Source: Rugosimonospora africana
Lineage (GTDB): Bacteria; Actinomycetota; Actinomycetes; Mycobacteriales; Micromonosporaceae
DNA: 64,000 nucleotides
Direction: 5' to 3'
Assembly: GCF_016862975.1 (NCBI RefSeq)
Contig: NZ_BONZ01000015.1
Location: 1-64,000, forward strand
The notes under the pieces are model-generated. The model was not told the origin of the DNA. It ran no database searches and worked only from the letters and a program-made list of their open reading frames with translations. Within the stretch, counting starts at the first letter, position 1, and every line of letters starts with the position of its first letter. The position numbers and the translations under genes were made by a program. Of the stretch, positions 46,175-55,442 are shown piece by piece.

Positions 46175-49100
46175 ATGCTCGCCGTAGCTCTAGGTGCGAT
46201 CCGAGCCAGGAGCACTCAGGCCGCCGCGCTGCTGGTCATCGCGGTCCTGGTGACCGCCGCCGCGGTGGCCGCGCCGTTCTTCGTGCTGGCCGCGACCGGC
46301 ACGGTCGCGGCCCGGGACGTGTCCGTGGCGCCGGTCGCGCAGCGGCTGGTCACGGCGCGGCAGGACCTGAGCCTCGACGGCGGCGCCGCGGCCATCCAGC
46401 AGACCCGCGACCAGATCGGCAAGGATCTGTCGCTGCCCCGGTTCGATCAGGTCGGCGGCGTCACCGTGACCGGCTCGGTGCTCGGTCCGGCCGGTGGGGC
46501 GGCGTCGTCGCTGGCCATCCGTGACGGGGTGTGCGGGCAGGTGAAGGTACAGGGCGGCTGCCCGAGCGCCACCGGCGACGCGATGCTCTCCAGCCGTACG
46601 GCGAGCGCGCTCGGCGTACGGGTCGGCGACCCGGTCACGTTCCGGGCGCCCGCGATCAGCAGGCTGGTACAGCTGCGGGTCAGCGGGGTGTACCTGCCGC
46701 GCGACGCGGGCAGCCTGTACTGGGGCGCGGGCGGGCTGTTGGCCGAGGCCCCGGCCGCCGCCCAGGACTCGACCCTGCCGTCCGGGCCGCCGGACGCCGT
46801 GTTCGTCAGCGAGGACACCCTCGTCGCGACCCGGTCGCAGCAGGCCACCGTCACGGTCGACGCCATCTCCACTCCGGCCGCGCTGACCGTCGACCGCCTG
46901 CCCGGCCTGGCGCAGGCCGTGAACGACCAGCTCGGGCGGCTGAAGTCCGACGAGTACCAGGTGGACACGAGCCTGCCCGACCTGATCTCCCGCATCCAGG
47001 CCGACCAGCGGGTGATCGTGCTCGGCGTACCGCTGGGGGCCGGGGAGCTGGTGCTGTTCGGCTGGTTCGCGCTGTTTCTCGCGGTGACCACCGGCGCCAC
47101 CGCGCGCCGCGCCGACCTCGGCCTGCTCAAGCTGCGTGGCCTGCCGTCCCGGCGGGTCTGGGGGTTGGCGGTCCAGCAGAGCGCGCTGCCGGTGCTGCTC
47201 GGTGTGCCGCCCGGTGCGCTGCTCGGCTGGTTGCTGGCCCGGATCCTGGCCGGCGGCATCGGCGAGGCCGGGCAACTGCGCCTGGCTGTGCTGCTGGCGG
47301 TGGCCGCGGCGGCGGTCGCGGTACTCGGCGGCCTGCTCGCCGCGCTGGTCGCGGAGCGTCGTACGGTCCGCGCCGACGTCGTGGAACTGCTCCGCCGTAC
47401 GCCGTCCCGACGGCGGGCCGGGCGGCTGCGCCGCATCCTGCGGCCGGAGCTGATCGACTTCGCTCTCGCCGCCCTGGCGCTGGCCGGCGTGTACCAGGTG
47501 CACGCCTCGGCCGCCGGCGAGGACGCTGGGCTGGTCGTGATCGCACCCGGGCTGGTCGCGTTCGCCGCCGGCCTGCTGGTCGCCCGGTTGCTGGTACCGG
47601 TGGCGTCCCGGTCGGCGTCCCGTGCGCTGCGGGCCGGCCGGCTGCGCGGCACGCTCACCGCGACGTACCTGGCCCGGCGACCCGGGTTGGAGCGGCTGTT
47701 CGCGCTGCTGACCATTGCCGTGGCGGTGCTCGGGTACGCCGCGCTGGCCTGGGACACCTCGGCGGCGGCGCAGCACGACCGGGCCGCCCAGGAACTGGGC
47801 GCCGACCGGGTGCTCACGCTCGGGCCGGTACCCGGCAGCCGGCTGCTCGCCGCCGTCCGCTCGGCCGATCCGTCGGGCCGGTACGCGATGGCCGCGGTGC
47901 AGGCGCACACCCGCTCGGGGGTACCGGCGGTACTGGCGGTGGACACCTCCCGGCTCGCCGCGGTGGCCACCTGGAATCCCCACTACGGTCCGGCCCCCGC
48001 CGCCCTGGTGCCGATGCTGCACCCGCCGGCACCGGCCCCGGTCCGGATGGTGGCCGGCGGGCTCGCGCTCGACGTTACGGTGCGCGCGACCAGCGGCGGG
48101 CCGGTGTACCTGGTCGCGAACCTCACCGCGCCGGACGGGCGGCGGATCCTCCTGCGGTACGGGCCGGTGAGCCTGGGCGCGCACCGGTACGACGCGGCCA
48201 GCCCGGCGTGCGTCCGGGCTCCCGGGTGCCGGCTGGACGGGTTCGGTGTGACCAGCGGATTCAACCCTGCGGGCCAGCCGCTGACCCGGCCGGGGCCGGG
48301 GCTGGACCTGACGCTGACCGCGCTGACCGGCACCGCGGGCGGCGACGGCGACGGGGACGGGGCCGGGACCGCCGGCGACGGCACGAGCGGCGGCGATGGC
48401 GGCGGCACGGCGGGTGACGGCGGGAGCGCCGACCTGGCCGGGTTCCGGCAGCCGAGCCGCTGGCGGCCGACCACCGACCCGGCCGCCGCCGGTCCGGTGC
48501 TCTCCAGCGGACCGGACGGGCTGCGGGTCGCCCTGCCGCCCGGCGACGCGATCAACCAGAGCACGAAACCGGACGGGCAGGTCTACCTCGTCGACGCTCC
48601 GACCCCGGTACCGGTGCTGCTCGCCGGCCAGTTGAGAGAGGCCGGCCTGGCCGGCAACCCGGGCGTGGACCTGTTCGGGTCGGAGGTGGTGCCGATCCGG
48701 GTGGCCGCCCAGGTGTCCGCCCTGCCCCGGCTCGGTTCGGCCGGCGCCCTGGTCGACCTGGACTACGCCGACCGGCTGGTCGACGACGGTGGGGGCGCGG
48801 TCACCGCGCAGGTGTGGCTGGCCGCCGGCGCGCCATCGTCCATTGTGGACAAGCTCGGAGCGGCGGGGCTGTACGTGGTCAGCGACGACACCATCGGTCG
48901 CCGGCAGGACGGGTACAGCGACTCCGGGCCGGGGGCGGCGTTGCGCTTCCAGTTGCTCGGCGCGGTGTTGGCAGTGGTACTGGCGGCAGCCGGCCTGGTG
49001 CAGCTCGCCGCCGTGGAGCGCGGGCCACGGTCGGAGGAGCTGACCGCCCTGCGCGGGCAGGGGCTGCCGGTGCCCGCCGCGCGGGCGGTGGCGTTCGGCG

Positions 49101-49333
49101 GGTACGGGTGGCTGGCCGGCGCGGCGTTGCTGACCGGCCTGCTCGTCGCGCCGGTGGACCGGCTGGTCACCGGCGCGACCGTACCGCTGTTCGTGGACAG
49201 TTGGGCGGTACTGCCGCCACCGGCCCTGTTACGACCCGGTGGGCTGCTCATCGCGGCGGCGGCGACCATCGCCGTACTCGGCGCGACCGCGGCCGTCGTG
49301 GGCCGAGCGCTGATGCGGCGGGTGTACCGATGA
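46175..49333 (+). CDS. FtsX-like ABC permease 1 (type A)
   Basis: 1052 residues. Hydrophobic helices lie at about 15-40 and then in blocks near 280-490 and 920-1045, with FtsX/MacB patterns such as LGLLKLRGLPSRRVWGL. Between them are two large predicted extracytoplasmic domains. The first has Cys120 and Cys129 (x8 spacing), the second CVRAPGCRL. A Gly/Asp-rich linker lies at about 723-755. VDLDYADRL and QVWLAAGAPSSIVDKLG are shared with the other three. GGGGGA favours ATG 46175 over GTG 46172. The stop overlaps permease 2 (ATGA). Substrate unknown. Confidence 0.85.
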   Translation: MLAVALGAIRARSTQAAALLVIAVLVTAAAVAAPFFVLAATGTVAARDVSVAPVAQRLVTARQDLSLDGGAAAIQQTRDQIGKDLSLPRFDQVGGVTVTGSVLGPAGGAASSLAIRDGVCGQVKVQGGCPSATGDAMLSSRTASALGVRVGDPVTFRAPAISRLVQLRVSGVYLPRDAGSLYWGAGGLLAEAPAAAQDSTLPSGPPDAVFVSEDTLVATRSQQATVTVDAISTPAALTVDRLPGLAQAVNDQLGRLKSDEYQVDTSLPDLISRIQADQRVIVLGVPLGAGELVLFGWFALFLAVTTGATARRADLGLLKLRGLPSRRVWGLAVQQSALPVLLGVPPGALLGWLLARILAGGIGEAGQLRLAVLLAVAAAAVAVLGGLLAALVAERRTVRADVVELLRRTPSRRRAGRLRRILRPELIDFALAALALAGVYQVHASAAGEDAGLVVIAPGLVAFAAGLLVARLLVPVASRSASRALRAGRLRGTLTATYLARRPGLERLFALLTIAVAVLGYAALAWDTSAAAQHDRAAQELGADRVLTLGPVPGSRLLAAVRSADPSGRYAMAAVQAHTRSGVPAVLAVDTSRLAAVATWNPHYGPAPAALVPMLHPPAPAPVRMVAGGLALDVTVRATSGGPVYLVANLTAPDGRRILLRYGPVSLGAHRYDAASPACVRAPGCRLDGFGVTSGFNPAGQPLTRPGPGLDLTLTALTGTAGGDGDGDGAGTAGDGTSGGDGGGTAGDGGSADLAGFRQPSRWRPTTDPAAAGPVLSSGPDGLRVALPPGDAINQSTKPDGQVYLVDAPTPVPVLLAGQLREAGLAGNPGVDLFGSEVVPIRVAAQVSALPRLGSAGALVDLDYADRLVDDGGGAVTAQVWLAAGAPSSIVDKLGAAGLYVVSDDTIGRRQDGYSDSGPGAALRFQLLGAVLAVVLAAAGLVQLAAVERGPRSEELTALRGQGLPVPAARAVAFGGYGWLAGAALLTGLLVAPVDRLVTGATVPLFVDSWAVLPPPALLRPGGLLIAAAATIAVLGATAAVVGRALMRRVYR

Positions 49334-52300
49334 TCGGGCTGATCCTGGCGATGCTGCGGGCCCGGCTCGGCCGGGCGTTGACCGCACTGCTGCTGGCGGT
49401 CGTCGCGGTCGCGGCGGCGGTGGCCGGCCCGGCGTTCATGGCGGCCGCCGACCGTTCGGTGATCGCCGACGAGCTGTCCCGGGCCACGCCGCTGGAGATG
49501 ATGGTGGAGGCGAGCGGAACCGTCGACCTGTCGCAGGTCCGCGACCGGACGTTCGAGACAGGCGCCGTAGGACTGCTGACCGGGCCCGGTCTCACGCCGA
49601 TATTCGCGGCCGAGTTCGACGCGTTCTTCACCGGCCCCGCCGACGGCGGCGCGGCCCGGCTGGTCTTCCGGCAGGGGCTGTGCGCACACCTGCGGATGGT
49701 GCGGGGACGCTGCCCGATCGGTACCAACGAGGTCGTCCTCGGCCGGGCCACCGCGGACCGGCTCGGTCTGGCCAGTGGACAGGTGGTCGCGGAGCGGGAG
49801 AGCGTCCAGACCCAGGACGGACCGACTGCCACCGGCCCGACGGCCGACCTCACCGTGGTCGGCGTGTACGAGGTACCCGACCGCACCGACCGGTACTGGG
49901 CCGACCAGCACTACTTCGACGTGTCCCCGGGCAGCGACGGCCAGGCCGCCACCGGCGAGCCGGTGTTCACCAGCCGGGGAACACTGGAAGTGTTGCGGCA
50001 CACCAAAGAGACGCAGACCGTCGACTCGCTGCTCGACCCGGCCGCGCTGACCCCGGCGAACCTGGCCACGGTGCGGGCGAGCGCGGAGGGTGCGCAGCAC
50101 CGGGCGGCCGCCAGCGCGATCTCGGCGGGTACCCAGATCCCCGCGCTGCTGAAGCGCATCGACACCGACCGGTCCACGCTGCGCGAGGTGGTACCGCTGG
50201 CCTCGGTACCGCTGGTGATCCTCGCCTGGTTGGTGATGCTGCTGGCCGCCGGGTACGCGACCGAAGCCCGCCGCGCCGAGGTCGGCCTGTTCAAGCTGCG
50301 CGGTACCTCGCTGATCGCGCGCTGGTGGCTGGTACTGGGCGAGAGCGTGGTGGCCATCCTGATCGGCGGAGCGCTCGGGTACCTGGTCGGGTACGCCGTG
50401 GTGGCCGTCGCCGCGCACCTGCTGCTGCCCGGCGCCGGCGCGGTCACGCCGTCCTGGGCGGCGCTGCGCTGGGCCGGCGCCGCGGTGCTCGGCACGCTGG
50501 TCGCGACCGTACTGGCACAGCGACGCCCGTTCGCCGCGCCAGTGGCCGAGCTGCTGCGCCAGGTTCCGCCGAGAGGCGCCGGCTGGCGCGGGCTGGCCCT
50601 GGAGGCCATGCTCTACCCGCTCACCGTCGCGGCAGTGGTCGAGCTGCACGCCGACCACGACAAGCTGACCGGCATCATGCTGCTGGCCCCGGGCCTCGTG
50701 GTGCTCGCCGTGGCCCTCTTGGCGGCGCGGGTGGTCGGTCCGCTGGCCGGCTGGATCGGCCGCCGGGCGCTGCGTTCCGGCCGGCTCGGTCTGGGGCTCG
50801 GCGCGCTGCGGCTGGCCCGCCGGCCCGGCGCGGCACGCCTGCTGGCACTGCTCGTGGTCGCGGTGGCACAGCTGGGATTCGCGTTCACCGCCGCGGGTGT
50901 CGCGTCCCGGGCCGGTGCCGAGCGGGTGACCGTGGAGCAGGGCGCGCCGCAGGTACTCGACGTGCTGCCGGTCAACCGGGGTGCGTTGCTGGACGCGGTA
51001 CGGGCCGCCGACCCCACCGGCAGGTACGCGATGGCCGTGGCCACCGTGCCGTCGATCGTCAGCACGGACGCGCCCACGCTGGCCGTGGACTCCACCCGGC
51101 TCGCCGCGGTGGCGAACTGGCGGGCCGAGGGCGGCCTGTCCGCGGCCCGGGCCGCGGCGGCGCTGCGCCCCGCCGAACCCGATCCGGTGACGTTCCACAA
51201 CGAGACGATGAGGATGGACCTCTCGGTCGGCGCCCTGCAGCCGGCGCAGATCCTGGACCTGGTGGTGCACCTGGCACCGGTGAACGGCGACCCGGCACAG
51301 GTGGTCAACGTCGGTCAGCTCAGGTCGGGCCGGCACACCTACACCGCCACGCTTCCGGGCTGCGCCCACGGCTGCCGCCTGATCGGGTTCGAGGTGTCCC
51401 AGCCCACCGGCGCCGGCTTCAACCTGAACGCGGTGGTGCACGGCCTGTACCAGGGCGACCCGGCCACCCCGATGAACGTCGGGCTGACCGAGAAGGGGCG
51501 GTGGCGGGCACCGGGCCACGTCGGGCCGGCCACGGTACCGACCGTCACGCCCGGGCCGGACGGGTTGAGCGTGAACCTCACCGACAGCGGGGTCGGCGTC
51601 GACGCGTGGATCCTGCCGGTGGACGCGCCGTACCCGCTGCCCGTCGTGCTCACCGGCAGGCTGGGGCGCGACACGGTGGGCGGCCTCGACGACATCCCGC
51701 AGCCGGTGGTCGCCGCGGGTACCGTGCCGGTCCTTCCCCGGCTCGGCGACCACGGGACCATGGTCGACTTCGAGTACGCCGAGCGGGACGCCCGGGACAC
51801 CGGCGTCGCCGTCAACCCGCAGGTGTGGCTCGCCGCCGACGCACCCGCGAGCATCCTCGACCGGTTGCGTGGCAACGGACTGACGGTGGTCGAGACCGAG
51901 AGCGACGAGGCCCGGCTGCGCTACCTGGATCGGCAGGGGCCGGCCGCCGGGATGCGGTTCCACCTGCTCGCCGGTGTGCTGGCGGTGCTGCTGGCAGTGG
52001 GCGGGCTGGTCCTGATCGCGACGGTCGACCGGCGGGCCGCCGGGCAACTGAGGGCCCTGCGCGTGCAGGGCGTACCGCGTGCCGTCGTGGCGTCGGCCAA
52101 CCGGTACGGGTACGCGGGGCTGGTCCTGGCCGCGCTGGTGCTGGGCCCGATCGCGGCCGGTGCCGCCTGGGCGTTGACCGGGCGCTCGATCCCGCTGTTC
52201 GCCGACGGTGTCGCCCTGTTGCCGCCACCACTGGTGCCGCACTGGCCGCCGCTGGTCATCGCGCTCGCGATCGCCGGGCTGCTGTTGATGGGCATCGCGC

Positions 52301-52359
52301 TGGTCTCGTCGCGACTACTCTCGGCCGGACTGGAAGGCCGACGGGGGGAGCACGGATGA
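49330..52359 (+). CDS. FtsX-like ABC permease 2 (type B)
   Basis: 1009 residues, same architecture as its neighbours. The N-terminus after the first helix reads AGPAFMAAADRSVIADEL, close to permease 4 and unlike 1 and 3. Cys118 and Cys128 (x9 spacing) lie in FRQGLCAHLRMVRGRCPIG; the later pair is GCAHGCRLIGFEV. VGLFKLRGTSLIARWWL is the FtsX-type cytoplasmic loop. ATGA overlaps on both sides show tight translational coupling in the operon. Confidence 0.85.
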   Translation: MIGLILAMLRARLGRALTALLLAVVAVAAAVAGPAFMAAADRSVIADELSRATPLEMMVEASGTVDLSQVRDRTFETGAVGLLTGPGLTPIFAAEFDAFFTGPADGGAARLVFRQGLCAHLRMVRGRCPIGTNEVVLGRATADRLGLASGQVVAERESVQTQDGPTATGPTADLTVVGVYEVPDRTDRYWADQHYFDVSPGSDGQAATGEPVFTSRGTLEVLRHTKETQTVDSLLDPAALTPANLATVRASAEGAQHRAAASAISAGTQIPALLKRIDTDRSTLREVVPLASVPLVILAWLVMLLAAGYATEARRAEVGLFKLRGTSLIARWWLVLGESVVAILIGGALGYLVGYAVVAVAAHLLLPGAGAVTPSWAALRWAGAAVLGTLVATVLAQRRPFAAPVAELLRQVPPRGAGWRGLALEAMLYPLTVAAVVELHADHDKLTGIMLLAPGLVVLAVALLAARVVGPLAGWIGRRALRSGRLGLGLGALRLARRPGAARLLALLVVAVAQLGFAFTAAGVASRAGAERVTVEQGAPQVLDVLPVNRGALLDAVRAADPTGRYAMAVATVPSIVSTDAPTLAVDSTRLAAVANWRAEGGLSAARAAAALRPAEPDPVTFHNETMRMDLSVGALQPAQILDLVVHLAPVNGDPAQVVNVGQLRSGRHTYTATLPGCAHGCRLIGFEVSQPTGAGFNLNAVVHGLYQGDPATPMNVGLTEKGRWRAPGHVGPATVPTVTPGPDGLSVNLTDSGVGVDAWILPVDAPYPLPVVLTGRLGRDTVGGLDDIPQPVVAAGTVPVLPRLGDHGTMVDFEYAERDARDTGVAVNPQVWLAADAPASILDRLRGNGLTVVETESDEARLRYLDRQGPAAGMRFHLLAGVLAVLLAVGGLVLIATVDRRAAGQLRALRVQGVPRAVVASANRYGYAGLVLAALVLGPIAAGAAWALTGRSIPLFADGVALLPPPLVPHWPPLVIALAIAGLLLMGIALVSSRLLSAGLEGRRGEHG

Positions 52360-55300
52360 TCCGGCTGATCCTGGGAGCGCTCCGGGCGCGGCGCGCGCAG
52401 ACGGTGACGGTGCTCGTCCTGGCGGTACTCGCGGCCACGGCGGCCACCGCCGCCCCGTGGTATGTGCTGGCCGCCGACAACACCGCCCTGGTCAACGACG
52501 TGCTCACCGCGCCGGCCACCCAGCGCGTGGTCAGCACGTCGCGCACCCAGGACCTGGACCGCGACCCCGCCGAGTTGCTCGCCGCGTACCACGCCGATGT
52601 CGCGTCGGCGTTCGACATCCCCGGGGTGGACACCTATCTCGGCCTGTCCCAGATCGCCCGGTACCAGCAGGGGTCGGTGAGCGTCGCGATACCGGTGAAC
52701 TACCGGGAGAAGGTCTGCGACCACGTGGTGCTGACCGGCCGCTGTCCGAGCGCTCCCGGCGACGCGATGCTGACCCGGCGCAGCGCGGACCTGGCGCGGG
52801 TACACGTCGGCGACACCATGCCGGTACGGCCGGACGACAGCAAGCCGGGGGCCACCCTGCACGTGGTCGGGATCTACGACCCGGTCGACCCGTCCGGGGC
52901 GTACTGGTCGGACCCGGTCTACGACCCGCCCAGCGACTCGGCCGCGGCCGCCGCCCGTACCGATCCGGTGTTCGTCCCGCTCGCCACGTTCGCTCCCGGG
53001 GGCCTCGATGCCCCGCAGATCCTCGAGGACGTCACCCTGCCGCTGGACGCGTTCCGCAACCCCGACCTGGGTGACCGGATCGATTACGCGCAGTTCCAGC
53101 TGAGCCAGCACGGCATGCAGGTGGCGCTCGGCAGCAGTCAGGTCCTCAACCGGATCACCGAGGACCAGCAGCTCATCGGCGTCGGCGTGCTGGTCGGCGC
53201 GGTGCAGCTGCTCGCCCTGAGCTGGTTCGCGTTGTTCCTGGCCGGCCGGTTCACCAGTCAGGACCGGCGCCGCGACGTGGCCCTGCTCAAGCTGCGCGGG
53301 GCCACGTTCGGTCGGCTGCTGCGCCTGGCGGCCGGCCAGAGCGCGGCGCCCATCCTGGCCGGGACGGTGCTCGGCGTCGGGCTCGGGTACCTGCTCGCCC
53401 GGCTGAGCGCCGGAGAGGTAACCGGGCCGGGGCGCACCACGCTGGCCTGGGAGCTGTCGGCCGGTGCTGTCGTGCTCGCGGTCGCCGGGGCGTTGCTGGC
53501 CATCATCGCCTCGGAGTGGCGGATCCTCCGTGCCCCGGTCGCCGACCTGCTGCGCCAGGTGCCGTCCCGGAGCGGGTCGCGGGGCGCGGGTACGGGACGT
53601 GAGCTGCGGCGTGCCGGCGTGGTCGACCTCGCGGTGATCGTGCTCGCGGTCGCCGGCGCGTACCAGGTCCGCGCGCAGGGCGGAGTGGACGGCTCGGCTC
53701 CCGGGCTGGCGCTGCTCGCACCCGGACTGGTCGCGCTCGCGGTCGCGCTGCTGCTCGCCCGCGCGCTTTCCTACCTGGCCGGCCGGTTCGGCGTCGTGGC
53801 GCTGCGTACCGGCCGGCTCCGGCTCGGACTGGGCGCGCTGCAGGTGGCTCGGCGGCCCGGTACCGAACGGGTCTTCGCCCTGCTCGCGGTCGCGGTCGCG
53901 GTGCTGGGTACGGCGGCCATGGGCTGGCAGACGTCGAGCCAGGCACGGCACAGCCGGGCGATGGTCGAGCTGGGCGCCGACCGGCAGCTGACGGTACGGG
54001 CGGCAAGCCGCCAGCAGTTGCTCAGCGCGGTACGGGCGGCGGATCCGAGCGGCCGGTACGCGATGGCCGTGGTGTCCAACTCGTCCAGCGTGCAGGGAAC
54101 GCCGCCGGTACTCGCGGTGGACGCCTCCCGCCTTGCCAGCGTGGTCTCCTGGCAGCCCGGCTACGGGACCAGCCCGGCCGCCCTCGCGGCGCGGCTGCGC
54201 CCACCGGCACCCGCCCCGCTGACGTTCGCCGGTACCGGCGTGACGCTAGACGCCGCGATGATCGCCGGGCCGGCGGACACGCGCATCCTGGTCGACCTGG
54301 TCAGGGTGTCCACCGGCGCTCCGGTGCGCCTGGAGTTCGGCCCGCTCGCGCCGGGCCGGCACAGCTACCAGGCGGCCGCCGCGGACTGTGCGGGCGGCTG
54401 CAGGCTGGCCTCGTTCGCGCTGTCCGGTCCGCTCCTCAAGAGCGGTGACTACGCGCCCGCCGCCCCGGACACCACGGTCACCCTGTACGCGATCGGGCAG
54501 CAGGGCCCCGACTCGGTCGTCGCCGGCCCGGCCGTCCTGGACGACGTGCGGCGCTGGCACGGTCCGCTGATCGCGCACCCGTCCGGCCCGATCCTGGCGG
54601 CGACGGACGATGGGCTGACCGTGACAACCCCGCCTCCGGTGCCGGGGACGGCCGGTTCCGTGCTGATCGACCGGATCTTCCCGGTCGATGCGCCGCTCCC
54701 GCTCCCCGGCGTGCTGGCCGGCGGGGTACCGGGAATCTGGCAGGCCGGCGAGTCGACGCTGGCGCCGTTCGGCGTGGACGTGGTACCGGTCCGCGTGGTC
54801 GGCACCGCGCCCGCTCTGCCGGTACTCGGCGGCACCGGCCTGCTGATCGACCTCGACGGCGCGGACCGCGCGGTGACCGAGGCGTCGGTCGGCGACCTCC
54901 AACAGGTCTGGCTCGCCCCGGGTGCGCCCTCCAGCATCGTCGACAAGCTGCACGCGAGCGGGCTGACCATCCTGCGCACCGACTCGATCGGCGCGGACCT
55001 GACCCGGCTCGGCACCGCCGGGCTCACCGCGGCGCAGCGGTTCGCGTTGCTCACCGCGATCGTCGGGGTGCTGCTCGGCGCCGCTGCGGTGACCGTGGCG
55101 GGGGCGGTCGAGCGGGAACCGCGGGCGGCGGAGCTGTCCGCGCTGCGTACCCAGGGGCTGACCGGCCGGGCGGCGCGGGCGATCGGGTACGGCGGCTACG
55201 CGACCCCGGTCGGGCTCGCGGTGCTGTCCGGGGTGGCCGGTGCCGTACTGGCCCGGTTCCTGGCCGGATCCGGGCTTCCGGTGTTCGCCGACCTGTGGGC

Positions 55301-55442
55301 GGTGATACCGGCGCCAACCGGGTTGCGCCCGTTGTCCCTGCTGCTGTCGGCGGCCGGCGCCGCGGTGCTGCTGGCCGGCGCCGCCGTGGTGGCCGGCTAC
55401 CAGCTCAACCGGGTGATGCGTGCCGGAGGTACCGCCCGATGA
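52356..55442 (+). CDS. FtsX-like ABC permease 3 (type A')
   Basis: 1028 residues, closest in pattern to permease 1: APWYVLAADNTALVNDV after the first helix, and Cys121/Cys130 (x8 spacing) in VCDHVVLTGRCPSAPGDAML, which parallels GGCPSATGDAML of permease 1. The second pair is DCAGGCRLASF. VALLKLRGATFGRLLRL is the cytoplasmic loop. The ATG overlaps the permease 2 stop and the gene's own stop overlaps permease 4. Confidence 0.85.
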   Translation: MIRLILGALRARRAQTVTVLVLAVLAATAATAAPWYVLAADNTALVNDVLTAPATQRVVSTSRTQDLDRDPAELLAAYHADVASAFDIPGVDTYLGLSQIARYQQGSVSVAIPVNYREKVCDHVVLTGRCPSAPGDAMLTRRSADLARVHVGDTMPVRPDDSKPGATLHVVGIYDPVDPSGAYWSDPVYDPPSDSAAAAARTDPVFVPLATFAPGGLDAPQILEDVTLPLDAFRNPDLGDRIDYAQFQLSQHGMQVALGSSQVLNRITEDQQLIGVGVLVGAVQLLALSWFALFLAGRFTSQDRRRDVALLKLRGATFGRLLRLAAGQSAAPILAGTVLGVGLGYLLARLSAGEVTGPGRTTLAWELSAGAVVLAVAGALLAIIASEWRILRAPVADLLRQVPSRSGSRGAGTGRELRRAGVVDLAVIVLAVAGAYQVRAQGGVDGSAPGLALLAPGLVALAVALLLARALSYLAGRFGVVALRTGRLRLGLGALQVARRPGTERVFALLAVAVAVLGTAAMGWQTSSQARHSRAMVELGADRQLTVRAASRQQLLSAVRAADPSGRYAMAVVSNSSSVQGTPPVLAVDASRLASVVSWQPGYGTSPAALAARLRPPAPAPLTFAGTGVTLDAAMIAGPADTRILVDLVRVSTGAPVRLEFGPLAPGRHSYQAAAADCAGGCRLASFALSGPLLKSGDYAPAAPDTTVTLYAIGQQGPDSVVAGPAVLDDVRRWHGPLIAHPSGPILAATDDGLTVTTPPPVPGTAGSVLIDRIFPVDAPLPLPGVLAGGVPGIWQAGESTLAPFGVDVVPVRVVGTAPALPVLGGTGLLIDLDGADRAVTEASVGDLQQVWLAPGAPSSIVDKLHASGLTILRTDSIGADLTRLGTAGLTAAQRFALLTAIVGVLLGAAAVTVAGAVEREPRAAELSALRTQGLTGRAARAIGYGGYATPVGLAVLSGVAGAVLARFLAGSGLPVFADLWAVIPAPTGLRPLSLLLSAAGAAVLLAGAAVVAGYQLNRVMRAGGTAR

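Noticed and set aside
46440-46530. Possible fusion or frameshift within permease 1 because of its length
   Set aside because: All four permeases have the same length and motif order, and the frame is open throughout.
48763-52242. 1159-codon minus-strand frame over permease 2
   Set aside because: Shadow frame. Its composition is the reverse complement of the permease gene and shows no domain pattern.
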